Positions 1-9,479 of a DNA stretch of 64,000 nt are shown here, piece by piece (position 1 is the first letter of the stretch; each line of letters begins with the position of its first letter). The DNA lies in contig NZ_JBGFGN010000129.1 of assembly GCF_041224595.1 (NCBI RefSeq), positions 175,698 through 239,697 of the forward strand. The letters are read 5' to 3'. A program made the position numbers and the translations under genes. This DNA comes from Donghicola sp041224595 (GTDB lineage Bacteria; Pseudomonadota; Alphaproteobacteria; Rhodobacterales; Rhodobacteraceae). The notes beneath the pieces were generated by a model, which saw only the letters and a list, made by a program, of their open reading frames with translations, ran no database searches and was not told the origin of the DNA.

Positions 1-1
1 G

Positions 2-1183
2 GATGCCCTGAGCGGGACAGTGACTCTGGCGGATGGGCTCTTTTCAGAGCCGTCCTCTGGCATCACGTTGAACAATATTGGTGGAACAGCGCGCCTTGGA
101 AATAGTCAGGTGCGGCTGGACCTGCGCGCGAATGGCAGTCAGGGTGGTTTGATCGCGGTGACCGGCACCGCCGGCTTGACCGGTTCGTTCAACGTTGATG
201 CTGATGTGACCATCACCGATCTGACCCTAAGCGACCCCGGTCTGTACGAAGCCACCCTAGGGGGGGATCTGAACTTCCGCGGGCCGGTTCTGGATGGCGG
301 TCGGCTCAAGGGCGATATCACTCTGAGCGAGGCGGAACTGCGCATACCTGAAACAGGCGCAGGTGCCGCAGGCAGCATTCCAGACATCGAGCATCTTGGA
401 ACACCTGCGGACGTTCGCCGTACGCTGGATAAGGCGGGTCTGTCGACAACGGCAGAGCCGAGCGATCCGAACGCTGCCCCCGCGGTCGTTATTCCGATGG
501 ATGTGACGATTCGTGCGCCATCACGCATTTTCGTTCGTGGTCGCGGGCTGGATGCGGAACTTGGCGGTCAGATCCGTTTGCAGGGAACATCGGCCAATAT
601 TATCCCGATCGGCCGGTTCGATCTGGTGCGTGGCCGTCTCCTGCTCTTGGGGCAACGCTTTGATTTTGATGAAGGATATATCAGCCTCGAAGGCGCGTTG
701 GTCCCTGTGATCCGGCTGGTTGTCGAAACCCAGCAGGGCGAGGTTCTGACCTATATCATTGTCGATGGCGCGGCGTCGTCTCCAGAGGTGTCGTTTAGCT
801 CCTCTCCGGAATTGCCCGAAGACGAGGTGCTGGCGCAGTTGCTGTTTGGTCGGGACATGAGCCGTCTTTCGGCATTCCAAGCGCTGCAACTGGCAAATGC
901 GGTCGCTGTGCTGGCGGGGCGCGGTGGCGAAGGGATCGTTTCCAAATTGCGTCAGGGCTTTGATCTGGACGATCTGGATGTCACCACTGACGATGAGGGG
1001 AATGCAGCCGTCCGGGCCGGAAAATACATCTCTGATAACGTGTATACGGACGTCACAGTTGGCGCCGCAGGCACGACTGAACTGAATCTGAATATTGATA
1101 TCAGCCCGTCCGTGACCGCACGTGGCGGTGTCGATGCAGAGGGTCAGAGCAGCGTCGGTATTTTCTTTGAGAGGGACTACTAA
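2..1183 (+). CDS. tamB: Translocation and assembly module protein TamB, C-terminal part (5' end outside window)
   Basis: The reading frame is open from base 2, so the gene starts upstream and only about 393 C-terminal residues are seen. The protein is rich in alternating polar/hydrophobic stretches typical of beta-strand repeats and ends in an aromatic residue, as expected of the TamB (DUF490) C-terminal domain. A conserved block around bases 800-960 reads PEDEVLAQLLFGRDMSRLS, which I recognise from TamB. TamB spans the periplasm, anchored in the inner membrane, and works with the outer-membrane protein TamA in outer-membrane protein insertion and lipid transport. tamA would be expected just upstream. 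A GTG at base 20 could be mistaken for a start but there is no reason to begin there. Confidence 0.85.
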   Translation, partial: DALSGTVTLADGLFSEPSSGITLNNIGGTARLGNSQVRLDLRANGSQGGLIAVTGTAGLTGSFNVDADVTITDLTLSDPGLYEATLGGDLNFRGPVLDGGRLKGDITLSEAELRIPETGAGAAGSIPDIEHLGTPADVRRTLDKAGLSTTAEPSDPNAAPAVVIPMDVTIRAPSRIFVRGRGLDAELGGQIRLQGTSANIIPIGRFDLVRGRLLLLGQRFDFDEGYISLEGALVPVIRLVVETQQGEVLTYIIVDGAASSPEVSFSSSPELPEDEVLAQLLFGRDMSRLSAFQALQLANAVAVLAGRGGEGIVSKLRQGFDLDDLDVTTDDEGNAAVRAGKYISDNVYTDVTVGAAGTTELNLNIDISPSVTARGGVDAEGQSSVGIFFERDY

Positions 1184-1311
1184 ACTTTTGATAGGGCAAT
1201 ACTATCTGATTTGACGTGCATGTTATCACGCAATGAGCCGTTTAAATTGAGCGAAAGGCGCTACGCTGTTAACACTACATTAAATCTCAACTTCTTGAGG
1301 GTCCTGCCAAC

Positions 1312-4167
1312 GTGTCACTCTTTTTGATCGCTGCTCTACCCTTCATCGGAGCATTACTGCCCGGTTTGATGATTCAAGCCGGACGCAATACCTGCTCTAC
1401 GTGGACAGGTATCATTTCGCTTTCTGCTCTTATCGGCTTGCTGGTGCATGCGCCAGCGGTTCTCCGCGGCGAAGTCATTACGGCTTCGGTCGAGTGGATG
1501 CCCGCATTAGGGCTCAACGCTAGTTTCTACCTTGATGGTTTGGGGCTGCTTTTCGGGACGCTGATCCTGGGTATCGGGTGTTTGATCATCCTTTACGCTC
1601 GGTTCTATCTGTCCACGAAAGACCCGATGGGGAACTTCTACACCTACCTCCTGCTGTTCCAAGGCGCGATGGTGGGCATTGTTCTGTCCGACAATATCCT
1701 TCTGTTGCTGGTGTTCTGGGAGCTGACCTCGCTGTCGTCCTTCCTGTTGATCGGCTATTGGAAGCATCTGCCCGAGGGCCGTCAGGGTGCGCGTATGGCG
1801 CTGACCGTGACGGGTATGGGCGGTTTGGCGTTGATCGGTGGTATGCTGATGCTCGGGAATATCGCGGGCACCTACGAGCTGACCGAGCTGCTGGAGAAGC
1901 GTGATCTGATCCAAGCGGACCCGCTGTACGTTCCGGCGCTGCTCCTGATCCTGTTGGGTGCGTTCACCAAGTCTGCGCAATTCCCCTTCCACTTCTGGCT
2001 GCCGCGCGCGATGGCTGCGCCGACCCCTGTGTCGGCCTATCTGCACTCTGCGACCATGGTGAAAGCGGGCCTGTTCTTGATGGCGCGCCTCTATCCCGTG
2101 ATGTCAGGCACTGCGGAATGGTTCTGGATCGTCACGCTGGCGGGCCTGATCACGATGGTCATGGGCGCGCTGATCGGCATCTTCCAGAATGACCTGAAGG
2201 GGCTGCTGGCCTACTCGACCGTCAGTCATCTGGGCCTGATCACCATGCTGCTGGGGTTCAGCACCGAAGCGGCTGTGATTGGCGCGGTGTTCCACATCAT
2301 CAACCACGCGACCTTCAAAGCTTCGCTCTTTATGACAGCCGGTATCGTGGATCACGAGGCGCATACCCGAGACATCACCCGATTGGGCGGCTTGCGGCAC
2401 TTGATGCCGATCACCTTTATCATCTCGGCGGTGGCGTCGCTGTCGATGGCGGGCATTCCGCCCTTCAACGGCTTCCTGTCCAAAGAAATGATGCTCGAGG
2501 CGGCTGCGCACACCTATCTGGGGGACAACCACTGGCTGGTGCCTGCGCTGGCGACCCTGGGCGCGCTGTTCTCGGTTGCGTATTCGTTCCGCTTGCTGAT
2601 CCACACTTGGTTCGGCCCTGTGCGTGATGACTATCCGCACAAGCCCCACGATCCGCCGTTCGGCATGTGGCTGTCGCCTGCGTTCCTTGCCATTCTGGTG
2701 GTGATGATTGGTCTCTTCAGCCAAGCTCTGGTAGGCGGGCTGGTTGATGCGACCGCCGCGTCCGTCATGGGCAATGGTGCGCATCCCCATGCGCATCTGA
2801 AGCTATGGCATGGCGTGACACCTGCGCTGTATATGTCGGGGATTGCTGTTCTGGGTGGTCTGGTGCTGTTGGCGCTGTACCGTCCGGCCAACGGGCTGTG
2901 GCATGCGGTGCCGCGTCCCGATGCCAAGGTTATCTTTGACGGTGTTGTGGGCGCAGTGTCCTCCGCAGCGGCTTGGATCACCGGAACCCTTCATGATGGC
3001 AAGCTAACCCGCTATGCGGCGATCTTCTTCGTCTTTGCTGTGCTGGCCTCGTGGCATGCCTTTACCGGCGGCCAAGGCGTGACAACGCCGCGTGAGCCGA
3101 TGCAAGCGGACATCATCCCGATCATTGCGTGGTTTGCACTGATTGTTGGGACGGGCGTCACGGTCTTCTATCACCGTCATCGCCTGTTGGCGCTGGTCGT
3201 GCTGGGGATCATCGGTGTCGTGATTTCGCTGTCGTTCAACTACCTGTCCGCACCTGACCTTGCCCTGACCCAGTTGTCGGTCGAGGTTGTGACTATCGTC
3301 CTGCTTCTTCTGGCGCTGAACTTCCTGCCGGAATTCTCGCCGCGCGAGAGCAGCACGGCGCGCAGGGCACGCGACCTGATCATCGCGGGCGGAGTTGGTG
3401 TGGCAGTCGCCGCGCTGGCCTATACCGTGATGCTGACTGACTTTGCGATGCCCTCGATCGCGGAATACCATTTGGCCAACAGCTACAAGCTTGGCGGCGG
3501 CGATAACGTGGTCAACGTCATCCTCGTGGACTTCCGCGGCTTTGATACCTTTGGCGAGATCACCGTTCTGGGGATCGCCGCTCTGATTATCTATGGCGTG
3601 ACCGAAGGGCTCTTGGGCTCCAAAGTGCGTCTGAGCTTGCTGGAGCGTACGCCGAACCATCCTGTCGCGGGCGACGAGCACCCGCTGATGATGGTGGTCG
3701 CGACCCGTCTGCTGCTGCCTATCGCGATCATGGTGGGCGTCTACATCTTCTTGCGGGGTCACAATGATCCAGGGGGCGGCTTCGTCGCCGGTCTGGTCGT
3801 CGCGATTGCGCTGCTGATGCAGTACATGGCGTCGGGCTATGACTGGGCTGACCAGCGTCAGCGCTATCCCTACCACGCCACGATCGCGAGCGGTGTGATC
3901 ATCGCAGCGATCACGGGCATCGGGGCCTTCTTTAACAACATGCCGTTCCTGACCAGTGACTACGGGTACTTCCAGTTCCCACCGCTGGAGAAGTTCGAGC
4001 TGGCGACGGCCATGGGCTTTGACCTTGGGGTGTTCCTCGCGGTTGTTGGCGCTGTCATGCTGACACTGGAAAGCCTGTCGCGTCTGGCTTACCGCCGCGG
4101 TGATGTGCCTGATGAATACCCGATGGACATCAACCCATCGCGCCTGCCCAAGAGCGAGGATCACTAA
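1312..4167 (+). CDS. mrpA: Mrp-type Na+(K+)/H+ antiporter subunit A fused to subunit B
   Basis: This 951-residue membrane protein is the large subunit of a multi-subunit monovalent cation/proton antiporter. The N-terminal two thirds resembles the proton-pumping NuoL/MrpA family, with the LLVFWELTSLSSFLLIGYW segment and the HSATMVKAG motif near residue 245. The C-terminal part (about residues 805-935) is an MnhB/MrpB domain, recognised by FLRGHNDPGGGFVAGLV. The fusion explains why no separate mrpB follows. The start is GTG with a GAGG element upstream. A possible promoter, TTGAGC, 17 bases, TAACAC, lies around 1248-1276 but is weak. It is the first gene of an operon reaching mrpG, with gaps or overlaps of a few bases. 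The ion transported (Na+ or K+) cannot be told from sequence. Confidence 0.93.
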   Translation: MSLFLIAALPFIGALLPGLMIQAGRNTCSTWTGIISLSALIGLLVHAPAVLRGEVITASVEWMPALGLNASFYLDGLGLLFGTLILGIGCLIILYARFYLSTKDPMGNFYTYLLLFQGAMVGIVLSDNILLLLVFWELTSLSSFLLIGYWKHLPEGRQGARMALTVTGMGGLALIGGMLMLGNIAGTYELTELLEKRDLIQADPLYVPALLLILLGAFTKSAQFPFHFWLPRAMAAPTPVSAYLHSATMVKAGLFLMARLYPVMSGTAEWFWIVTLAGLITMVMGALIGIFQNDLKGLLAYSTVSHLGLITMLLGFSTEAAVIGAVFHIINHATFKASLFMTAGIVDHEAHTRDITRLGGLRHLMPITFIISAVASLSMAGIPPFNGFLSKEMMLEAAAHTYLGDNHWLVPALATLGALFSVAYSFRLLIHTWFGPVRDDYPHKPHDPPFGMWLSPAFLAILVVMIGLFSQALVGGLVDATAASVMGNGAHPHAHLKLWHGVTPALYMSGIAVLGGLVLLALYRPANGLWHAVPRPDAKVIFDGVVGAVSSAAAWITGTLHDGKLTRYAAIFFVFAVLASWHAFTGGQGVTTPREPMQADIIPIIAWFALIVGTGVTVFYHRHRLLALVVLGIIGVVISLSFNYLSAPDLALTQLSVEVVTIVLLLLALNFLPEFSPRESSTARRARDLIIAGGVGVAVAALAYTVMLTDFAMPSIAEYHLANSYKLGGGDNVVNVILVDFRGFDTFGEITVLGIAALIIYGVTEGLLGSKVRLSLLERTPNHPVAGDEHPLMMVVATRLLLPIAIMVGVYIFLRGHNDPGGGFVAGLVVAIALLMQYMASGYDWADQRQRYPYHATIASGVIIAAITGIGAFFNNMPFLTSDYGYFQFPPLEKFELATAMGFDLGVFLAVVGAVMLTLESLSRLAYRRGDVPDEYPMDINPSRLPKSEDH

Positions 4168-4169
4168 CC

Positions 4170-4526
4170 ATGACCATCGAGTTTCTTGTCGCGAGCGCAA
4201 TCGGTGTGCTGACCGCAGCAGGGATCTATCTGATCCTGCGCTTCCGGACGTTCCCGGTCATTCTGGGAACCTCTTTCCTGTCCTATGCCGTGAACATCTA
4301 CCTGTTCTCGAGTGGCCGCCTGATCGTGGGTGCCCCGCCCGTTCTGCAAGGATACGGAGACTACACTTATTCGGACCCGCTGCCGCAGGCGCTGGTTCTG
4401 ACTGCCATCGTGATCGGTTTCGGCATGACTGCCGTCGTTCTGATGATCGCCCTCGCGGCGTATTTGTCGGGCGGCCATGACAAGATCGACATGCAAGACG
4501 ACGACGCATCGGAGGACCGGGCATGA
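4170..4526 (+). CDS. mrpC: Mrp-type antiporter subunit C
   Basis: A 118-residue protein with three predicted membrane helices, homologous in character to NuoK. The segment FRTFPVILGTSFLSYAVNIYLFS is typical of MnhC/MrpC. It lies 2 bases after mrpA and overlaps mrpD by 4 bases (ATGA), so translational coupling within the operon is likely. The C-terminal tail is short and acidic. It belongs to the membrane complex with the A/B, D, E, F and G subunits. Confidence 0.92.
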   Translation: MTIEFLVASAIGVLTAAGIYLILRFRTFPVILGTSFLSYAVNIYLFSSGRLIVGAPPVLQGYGDYTYSDPLPQALVLTAIVIGFGMTAVVLMIALAAYLSGGHDKIDMQDDDASEDRA

Positions 4527-6169
4527 GCCACTGGATCATTACGCCGATCCTGCTGCCGACCCTTCTCGGCGCATTCATTGTTCTGTCCGTTCGCCATCAA
4601 GTGGCGCTGCAGCGGGTCTTCTCGCTGGTTGGACTATCGTTGCTGCTGATCAACGCGCTCGGCCTGTTTGTCTATGCCCAAACCGGGGATATCTGGGTTT
4701 ACGAGCTGGGGGCATGGCCTGCGCCCTTTGGCATTGTCATCATGCTGGACCGGTTGTCTGCGTTGATGGTGCTGCTGACTGCGGTGCTGGCGATGTGCGT
4801 CATGCTGTATGCCATCGGGTCCGACTGGGACAAACGGGGCAAGCATTTCCACGCGCTGTTCCAGTTCCAGCTGATGGGCGTGATCGGCGCCTTTATGACG
4901 GGCGACGCATTCAACCTGTTCGTCTTCTTCGAGATCCTGCTGATCGCCAGCTATGGTCTGATGACCTTTGGCGGGGGGACGCGCCGTCTACAGGCAGGTA
5001 CGCAATACGTGATTTACAACCTGCTGGGATCGACCCTGTTCCTGTTTGCGTTGGGGACGCTGTATAACGTCACCGGCACGCTGAACATGGCAGACATGGC
5101 GGCCCGCATTGCTGTGCTCGAGCCTGAGCATACAGCGCTCTTGCGCGTCGGTGTGGTCATGGCGCTGATGGTGTTCGCGGTCAAAGCTGCGATCCTGCCA
5201 CTGCACTTCTGGCTGCCTGAAAGCTATGCTGCGGGTCCCGCGCCCGTGGCTGCCTTGTTCGCGATCATGACCAAGGTTGGTGCTTACGCGATCCTGCGTA
5301 TGTTCACTTTGGCCTTCCCGCAGGACTCGCCCGAAATTGCAGGCAGCTATGATGTCTGGCTCTTGCCGGTGATCGTCATCTCGCTGGCTGTGGGAATGAT
5401 CGGTATTCTAGGGGCCAAATCGCTGTCCAAGATGGTCGCTTTCGCTGCTATCGGCTCTGTTGGCACCCTGTTGATCGCGATTGCGCTCTTTACCCCCGAA
5501 GCAACCGCAGCTGCGATTTACTATGTTGTGCATTCGACGCTGGCGACTGCCGCGCTGTTCCTGATCGTCGATCTTGTCGTGTCCCGCCGCCCGCAGTGGC
5601 AGGACACCATCCGCGAAGATCGCCCGATGCCGCAAAACGGATTGGTCGCCGCGTTCTACTTTGCCGCCGCGATCGCGATGGCGGGGATGCCGCCGCTGTC
5701 CGGCTTCTTGGGCAAGCTGCTGATCCTTGATGCGGCTGTGGGCAACTGGTGGCTTTGGGGCGCGATCCTGATCAGTTCGCTCATTGCGATCATGGGCTTT
5801 GGCCGCGCCGGTTCGCTGGTTTTTTGGAAGGGCTACGGCCTGCCCGAGACCGACGCGCCTGCTTATGAGCATCCCCGTCAGCCCTTGGCCTTTGTCGCCA
5901 TTGGGGCGCTGATGGCTGGGATTGTTGCGATGACTGTTCTGGCGGGGCCGATGCACCGCTTTGCCATCGCCACCGCAGAGCAACTCTATGACACGGATGC
6001 CTATATCTCTGCCGTCATCAACCACACGATGGAAGAGAGCATGGCGCACGAAAAGGAAGGCAGCAGCTACGCGCCAGTGGACAAGGATTTGATCCAGACC
6101 GAAGGCGGCGAGCGTGGCACCGATCATCCGCAAGAGGCCACTGACGGCCATGAAGGGGAGTCCCACTGA
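4523..6169 (+). CDS. mrpD: Mrp-type antiporter subunit D
   Basis: A 548-residue polytopic membrane protein of the NuoM/NuoN/MrpD family. Family marks include the FNLFVFFEILLIASYGLMTFG stretch near residue 130 and the AAILPLHFWLPESYAAGPAPV segment carrying the conserved lysine and histidine region. The last 60 residues are a hydrophilic, acidic and His-rich tail that extends past the usual core and varies between species. It overlaps mrpC by 4 bases and shares one base with mrpE. It is thought to form one of the two proton/cation paths of the complex. Confidence 0.93.
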   Translation: MSHWIITPILLPTLLGAFIVLSVRHQVALQRVFSLVGLSLLLINALGLFVYAQTGDIWVYELGAWPAPFGIVIMLDRLSALMVLLTAVLAMCVMLYAIGSDWDKRGKHFHALFQFQLMGVIGAFMTGDAFNLFVFFEILLIASYGLMTFGGGTRRLQAGTQYVIYNLLGSTLFLFALGTLYNVTGTLNMADMAARIAVLEPEHTALLRVGVVMALMVFAVKAAILPLHFWLPESYAAGPAPVAALFAIMTKVGAYAILRMFTLAFPQDSPEIAGSYDVWLLPVIVISLAVGMIGILGAKSLSKMVAFAAIGSVGTLLIAIALFTPEATAAAIYYVVHSTLATAALFLIVDLVVSRRPQWQDTIREDRPMPQNGLVAAFYFAAAIAMAGMPPLSGFLGKLLILDAAVGNWWLWGAILISSLIAIMGFGRAGSLVFWKGYGLPETDAPAYEHPRQPLAFVAIGALMAGIVAMTVLAGPMHRFAIATAEQLYDTDAYISAVINHTMEESMAHEKEGSSYAPVDKDLIQTEGGERGTDHPQEATDGHEGESH

Positions 6170-6660
6170 TGCTGAGACGTATCTTTCCACACCCCTATCT
6201 GACCGCGCTGCTCACGCTGGTCTGGATGCTGCTCGATAACACCGCTGGTCCGGGTGTGATCATCGTTGGCCTGATCTTGGGCATCTTTATCCCGATCATC
6301 ACAGCAGCATACTGGCCGGATCGTCCGGTGCTGAAGCACCCGATCAAGATCGCGGCCTACGTGCTGATCGTCCTGTATGATATTGTGAAATCGAACATCG
6401 ACGTGGCGCTGATCGTCCTGTTCAAATCCAACGCAGCGCGCAAGCCCGCTTGGGTCACAATTCCGCTGGACCTGAAAACGCCCGAAGCGATCACTGTTCT
6501 GGCTGGCACCATCACCATGACGCCCGGCACAGTGACCGCTGATGTGTCTGCTCAGGGCAGCGCGCTGCTCGTGCACTGTCTGGACGCGCCTGATCCGGAT
6601 GCCGTTCGTGACGACATCAAATCCCGTTACGAGGCTCGCCTGAAGGAGATTTTCGAATGA
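6169..6660 (+). CDS. mrpE: Mrp-type antiporter subunit E
   Basis: A 163-residue protein with two N-terminal membrane helices and a soluble C-terminal domain, the usual MnhE layout. The segment PEAITVLAGTITMTPGTVTADV matches the conserved MrpE motif T(I)TLTPGT. Its stop codon overlaps the start of mrpF (ATGA), consistent with translational coupling. MrpE is needed for assembly or full activity in studied systems. Confidence 0.92.
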   Translation: MLRRIFPHPYLTALLTLVWMLLDNTAGPGVIIVGLILGIFIPIITAAYWPDRPVLKHPIKIAAYVLIVLYDIVKSNIDVALIVLFKSNAARKPAWVTIPLDLKTPEAITVLAGTITMTPGTVTADVSAQGSALLVHCLDAPDPDAVRDDIKSRYEARLKEIFE

Positions 6661-6929
6661 TCATTTCTTACGCTCTCGACTTCGCCTTCATCTGCTTTGG
6701 CCTTGGCCTGCTGCTGACGCTCTACCGCGTGATCTTTGCCCCCGGGGTTGGGGATCGGGTTCTGGCGCTGGATACAATGGTGATCAATGCCATCGCCATT
6801 CTTGTCCTGCAGGGCATCCAGCAAGGCACCGAAATCTTTTTCGAAGCGGCTATGATCGTGGCGATGCTGGGTTTCGTGGGCACTGTGGCCTATGCGCGCT
6901 TTATGCTGCGCGGCAACATCATCGAATAA
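6657..6929 (+). CDS. mrpF: Mrp-type antiporter subunit F
   Basis: A 90-residue protein with three predicted membrane helices. The GDRVLALDTMVINAIAILVL segment is the MnhF/MrpF signature (DR-ALDT). It overlaps mrpE by 4 bases and is followed 12 bases later by the preferred mrpG start. Confidence 0.92.
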   Translation: MIISYALDFAFICFGLGLLLTLYRVIFAPGVGDRVLALDTMVINAIAILVLQGIQQGTEIFFEAAMIVAMLGFVGTVAYARFMLRGNIIE

Positions 6930-6941
6930 GGGGCATTGGAT

Positions 6942-7325
6942 ATGGTTGTAGAAATCATCATCGCGGCCTGTCTGGTCATCGCTGGGTTCTTTGGCCTTGT
7001 GGGCAGCATCGGCTTGATCAAGCTGAATCACCCAATGGCGCGTCTGCATGCCCCGACCAAAGCGACAACGCTCGGGGTCGGCGGCGTTCTGATCGCGTCG
7101 GTGATCTATTCCTTTGCTTTTGAGGAGCAGGGATCGTTGCACGAGTTGCTGATCACGCTCTTTCTGTTTATCACCGCGCCGATTACCGCCAATTTCATTT
7201 CCAAGGCCTATCTGCACCGTCACGAGCTTGAGGAAGAGCTGCCCGAGCCGAATGGTGACACGAACTGGGCCACCTTGGAGCGTCCCGAGTGGAGCCCCGA
7301 GCCGGAGAAAACCCAAGAGGGCTGA
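6942..7325 (+). CDS. mrpG: Mrp-type antiporter subunit G
   Basis: A 127-residue protein with three membrane helices and a charged C-terminal tail. The segments SIGLIKLNHPMARLHAPTKA and ITAPITANFISKAYLHR are MnhG/MrpG hallmarks. I place the start at the ATG at 6942 because AAGGGG at 6928-6933 gives a good 8-base spacing. A TTG at 6936 would leave only two bases. It is the last gene of the antiporter operon, and the next gene follows after 3 bases, so co-transcription into the selD fusion is possible. Confidence 0.92.
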   Translation: MVVEIIIAACLVIAGFFGLVGSIGLIKLNHPMARLHAPTKATTLGVGGVLIASVIYSFAFEEQGSLHELLITLFLFITAPITANFISKAYLHRHELEEELPEPNGDTNWATLERPEWSPEPEKTQEG

Positions 7326-7328
7326 TTC

Positions 7329-9479
7329 TTGCTGACATCGCTGCCTGACACCCGCGATCTGGTTTTTGTTGGCGGGGGGCATGCCCATGCCTTGGTGCTG
7401 CGGATGTGGGGGATGAACCCGCTTCCGGGCGTTCGGCTGACAGTGATCGACCCGCAGGCGGCAGCGCCTTACACCGGCATGCTGCCCGGCCACATTGCGG
7501 GTCATTACTCACGCGAAGAGCTGGATATTGATCTGGTGCGCTTGGCGCGGTTCGCGGGCGCGCGTCTGATCCAAGGGCGGGCGGTGGCCATGGACCTCTC
7601 TGAACAGGTCGTCACGGTCGAAGGCTATGGCGCGGTGCCGTATGATGTCGCCTCTGTCGATGTGGGGATCACCTCTGACATGCCCGCGATTGCGGGGTTT
7701 TCCGAACACGGCGTCGCAGCGAAACCTTTGGGACGCTACTCGGCCGAGTGGGCGGATTTCTTGAAACAAGGCGGTGGCGATGTGGCCGTCATCGGGGGCG
7801 GTTTGGCCGGTGTCGAGCTGTCGATGGCGATGTCCCATGCCTTGGGTGCACGTGGCCGAGTGTCCTTGATCGAGCGGGGGGCGGTTCTTGCTGAGCAGTC
7901 TGATCGTCATCAACGCATCCTGCGCAAAGAGCTAGAGCGCTGGGGTGTTGCATTGCACGAACAGGCGAGCGTCGCTCAGGTGCAATCTGATTGCGTTCTA
8001 CTAGACGACGGTACGCGCATTCCTGCGGACATGACCGTAGGCGCGGCTGGCGCGCGCCCGCATGACTGGCTGGCACAGACTGGATTGGCACTGGAGCAGG
8101 GCTTTATTCGTGTGGATGCGCATCTGCGAACGAGCAATCCAAATGTCTACGCATGCGGGGATTGCTGCCATCAGGATCCCAGTCCGCGGCCCAAAGCAGG
8201 GGTCTATGCGGTCCGCGCCGCGCCCATACTTCTAAATAACCTGAAGGCAGCCTTGGGGGCCGGTCAGGTGAAAGCGTTTCGCCCGCAGAAGACGTTTCTT
8301 AAGCTGATCTCGCTGGGGGATAAGCGGGCTTTGGCGGACAAGGGCGGGTTTGGGCCGCAGGGTGGCTTGATGTGGAAATGGAAGGACCACATCGACCAGA
8401 AATTCATGAACATGTTCCGCGATTTGAAGCCGATGGCAGGCCCTGCTGTGCCTGCGCAGGTCGCGGATGGCGTGCGAGAGGAATTGGGTGGCGGCAAACC
8501 CCTGTGTGGCGGCTGCGGAGCCAAGGTCGCTGCGGGCCCCTTGCGCGCGGCCTTGGCAAACGTGACGCCGACCAGCCATCCCGATTTGGTCACGGGGCCG
8601 GGGGATGATGCGGCAATTGTCCAGATGGGCGAGGTCACCCAAGTGATCACCACTGACCATCTGCGCGCGTTTTGGGAGGACCCAAAGGTCTTTGCCCGCA
8701 TCACGACCATCCACGCTTTGGGCGATATCTTTGCCATGGGCGCGCGGCCCCAAACGGCTTTGGTCAACCTGACGCTTCCGCGTATGTCCCCGCGCCTGCA
8801 AGGCCGGCGGCTGGCCGAGGTGATGGAAGGCATCACCGGCGCTCTGGCGGAATGCGGTGCGGCGTTGGCGGGCGGGCATACGACACTGGGGGCGGAACTG
8901 GCTCTGGGTTTGACGTTGACCGGCATTCTCGATGGCCCTGCGCGGACCAAGGCAGGGGCCCAAGTTGGCGATGCACTCATCCTGACGCGGCCGTTGGGGT
9001 CGGGGGTGATCATGGCGGCCGAGATGCAGCTGGCGGCTGATGGGCGCGATGTGGCTGCGCTGCTCAGGGCGCAGGTCGAACCCCGTACGGCAGAGGCAAA
9101 CGCGCTGCATGGTGTGCATGCTTTGACCGACGTGACCGGATTTGGCTTGGGGGGGCATTTGGGCGAGATGCTAGAGGCGAGCAGGTGCGGCGCGGTGATC
9201 GACCTGTCTGCAGTGCCCGCCTATTCTGGCGCGCGGGAATTGCTGGCGCGGGGGCAGAAATCGAGCCTGCATGATCTGAACAGGACTGCGGCGCCGATTG
9301 ATGGACTGATCCCCGCGGAGGCCGAGATCCTGTACGACCCCCAGACGGCGGGCGGGTTCCTAGCTGCGGTACCACAGAGCGATGTGCCAGCCTTGATCGC
9401 AGTATTGAAGGCCACCGGCGCACAGCCCGCAGTGATTGGGGAATGCGTCGCGGGACCTGCGCGGATTACTCTGTGCTAA
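7329..9479 (+). CDS. selD: Fusion protein: FAD-dependent pyridine nucleotide-disulfide oxidoreductase + selenide, water dikinase SelD
   Basis: The 716 residues hold two domains. Residues 1-370 are an NDH-2-like FAD/NAD(P) oxidoreductase: dinucleotide fold FVGGGHAHALVLR near residue 14, a second GGGLAGVELSMAMSHAL near 157, and the FAD-binding NVYACGDCCHQ near 270. Residues about 385-716 are SelD, which makes selenophosphate from selenide and ATP. The SelD active-site segment is GGCGAKV near 395, keeping the Cys and Lys that correspond to E. coli Cys17 and Lys20, while the second Cys is Ala. The catalytic position is Cys, not selenocysteine. The start is TTG, 3 bases after mrpG. It meets mnmH tail to tail with a 14-base overlap. 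The oxidoreductase half may supply reduced selenium, which is an inference. Similar fusions are known. Confidence 0.92.
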   Translation: MLTSLPDTRDLVFVGGGHAHALVLRMWGMNPLPGVRLTVIDPQAAAPYTGMLPGHIAGHYSREELDIDLVRLARFAGARLIQGRAVAMDLSEQVVTVEGYGAVPYDVASVDVGITSDMPAIAGFSEHGVAAKPLGRYSAEWADFLKQGGGDVAVIGGGLAGVELSMAMSHALGARGRVSLIERGAVLAEQSDRHQRILRKELERWGVALHEQASVAQVQSDCVLLDDGTRIPADMTVGAAGARPHDWLAQTGLALEQGFIRVDAHLRTSNPNVYACGDCCHQDPSPRPKAGVYAVRAAPILLNNLKAALGAGQVKAFRPQKTFLKLISLGDKRALADKGGFGPQGGLMWKWKDHIDQKFMNMFRDLKPMAGPAVPAQVADGVREELGGGKPLCGGCGAKVAAGPLRAALANVTPTSHPDLVTGPGDDAAIVQMGEVTQVITTDHLRAFWEDPKVFARITTIHALGDIFAMGARPQTALVNLTLPRMSPRLQGRRLAEVMEGITGALAECGAALAGGHTTLGAELALGLTLTGILDGPARTKAGAQVGDALILTRPLGSGVIMAAEMQLAADGRDVAALLRAQVEPRTAEANALHGVHALTDVTGFGLGGHLGEMLEASRCGAVIDLSAVPAYSGARELLARGQKSSLHDLNRTAAPIDGLIPAEAEILYDPQTAGGFLAAVPQSDVPALIAVLKATGAQPAVIGECVAGPARITLC

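Noticed and set aside
3004..4200. Large antisense frame over mrpA
   Set aside because: No recognisable motif and composition of a shadow.
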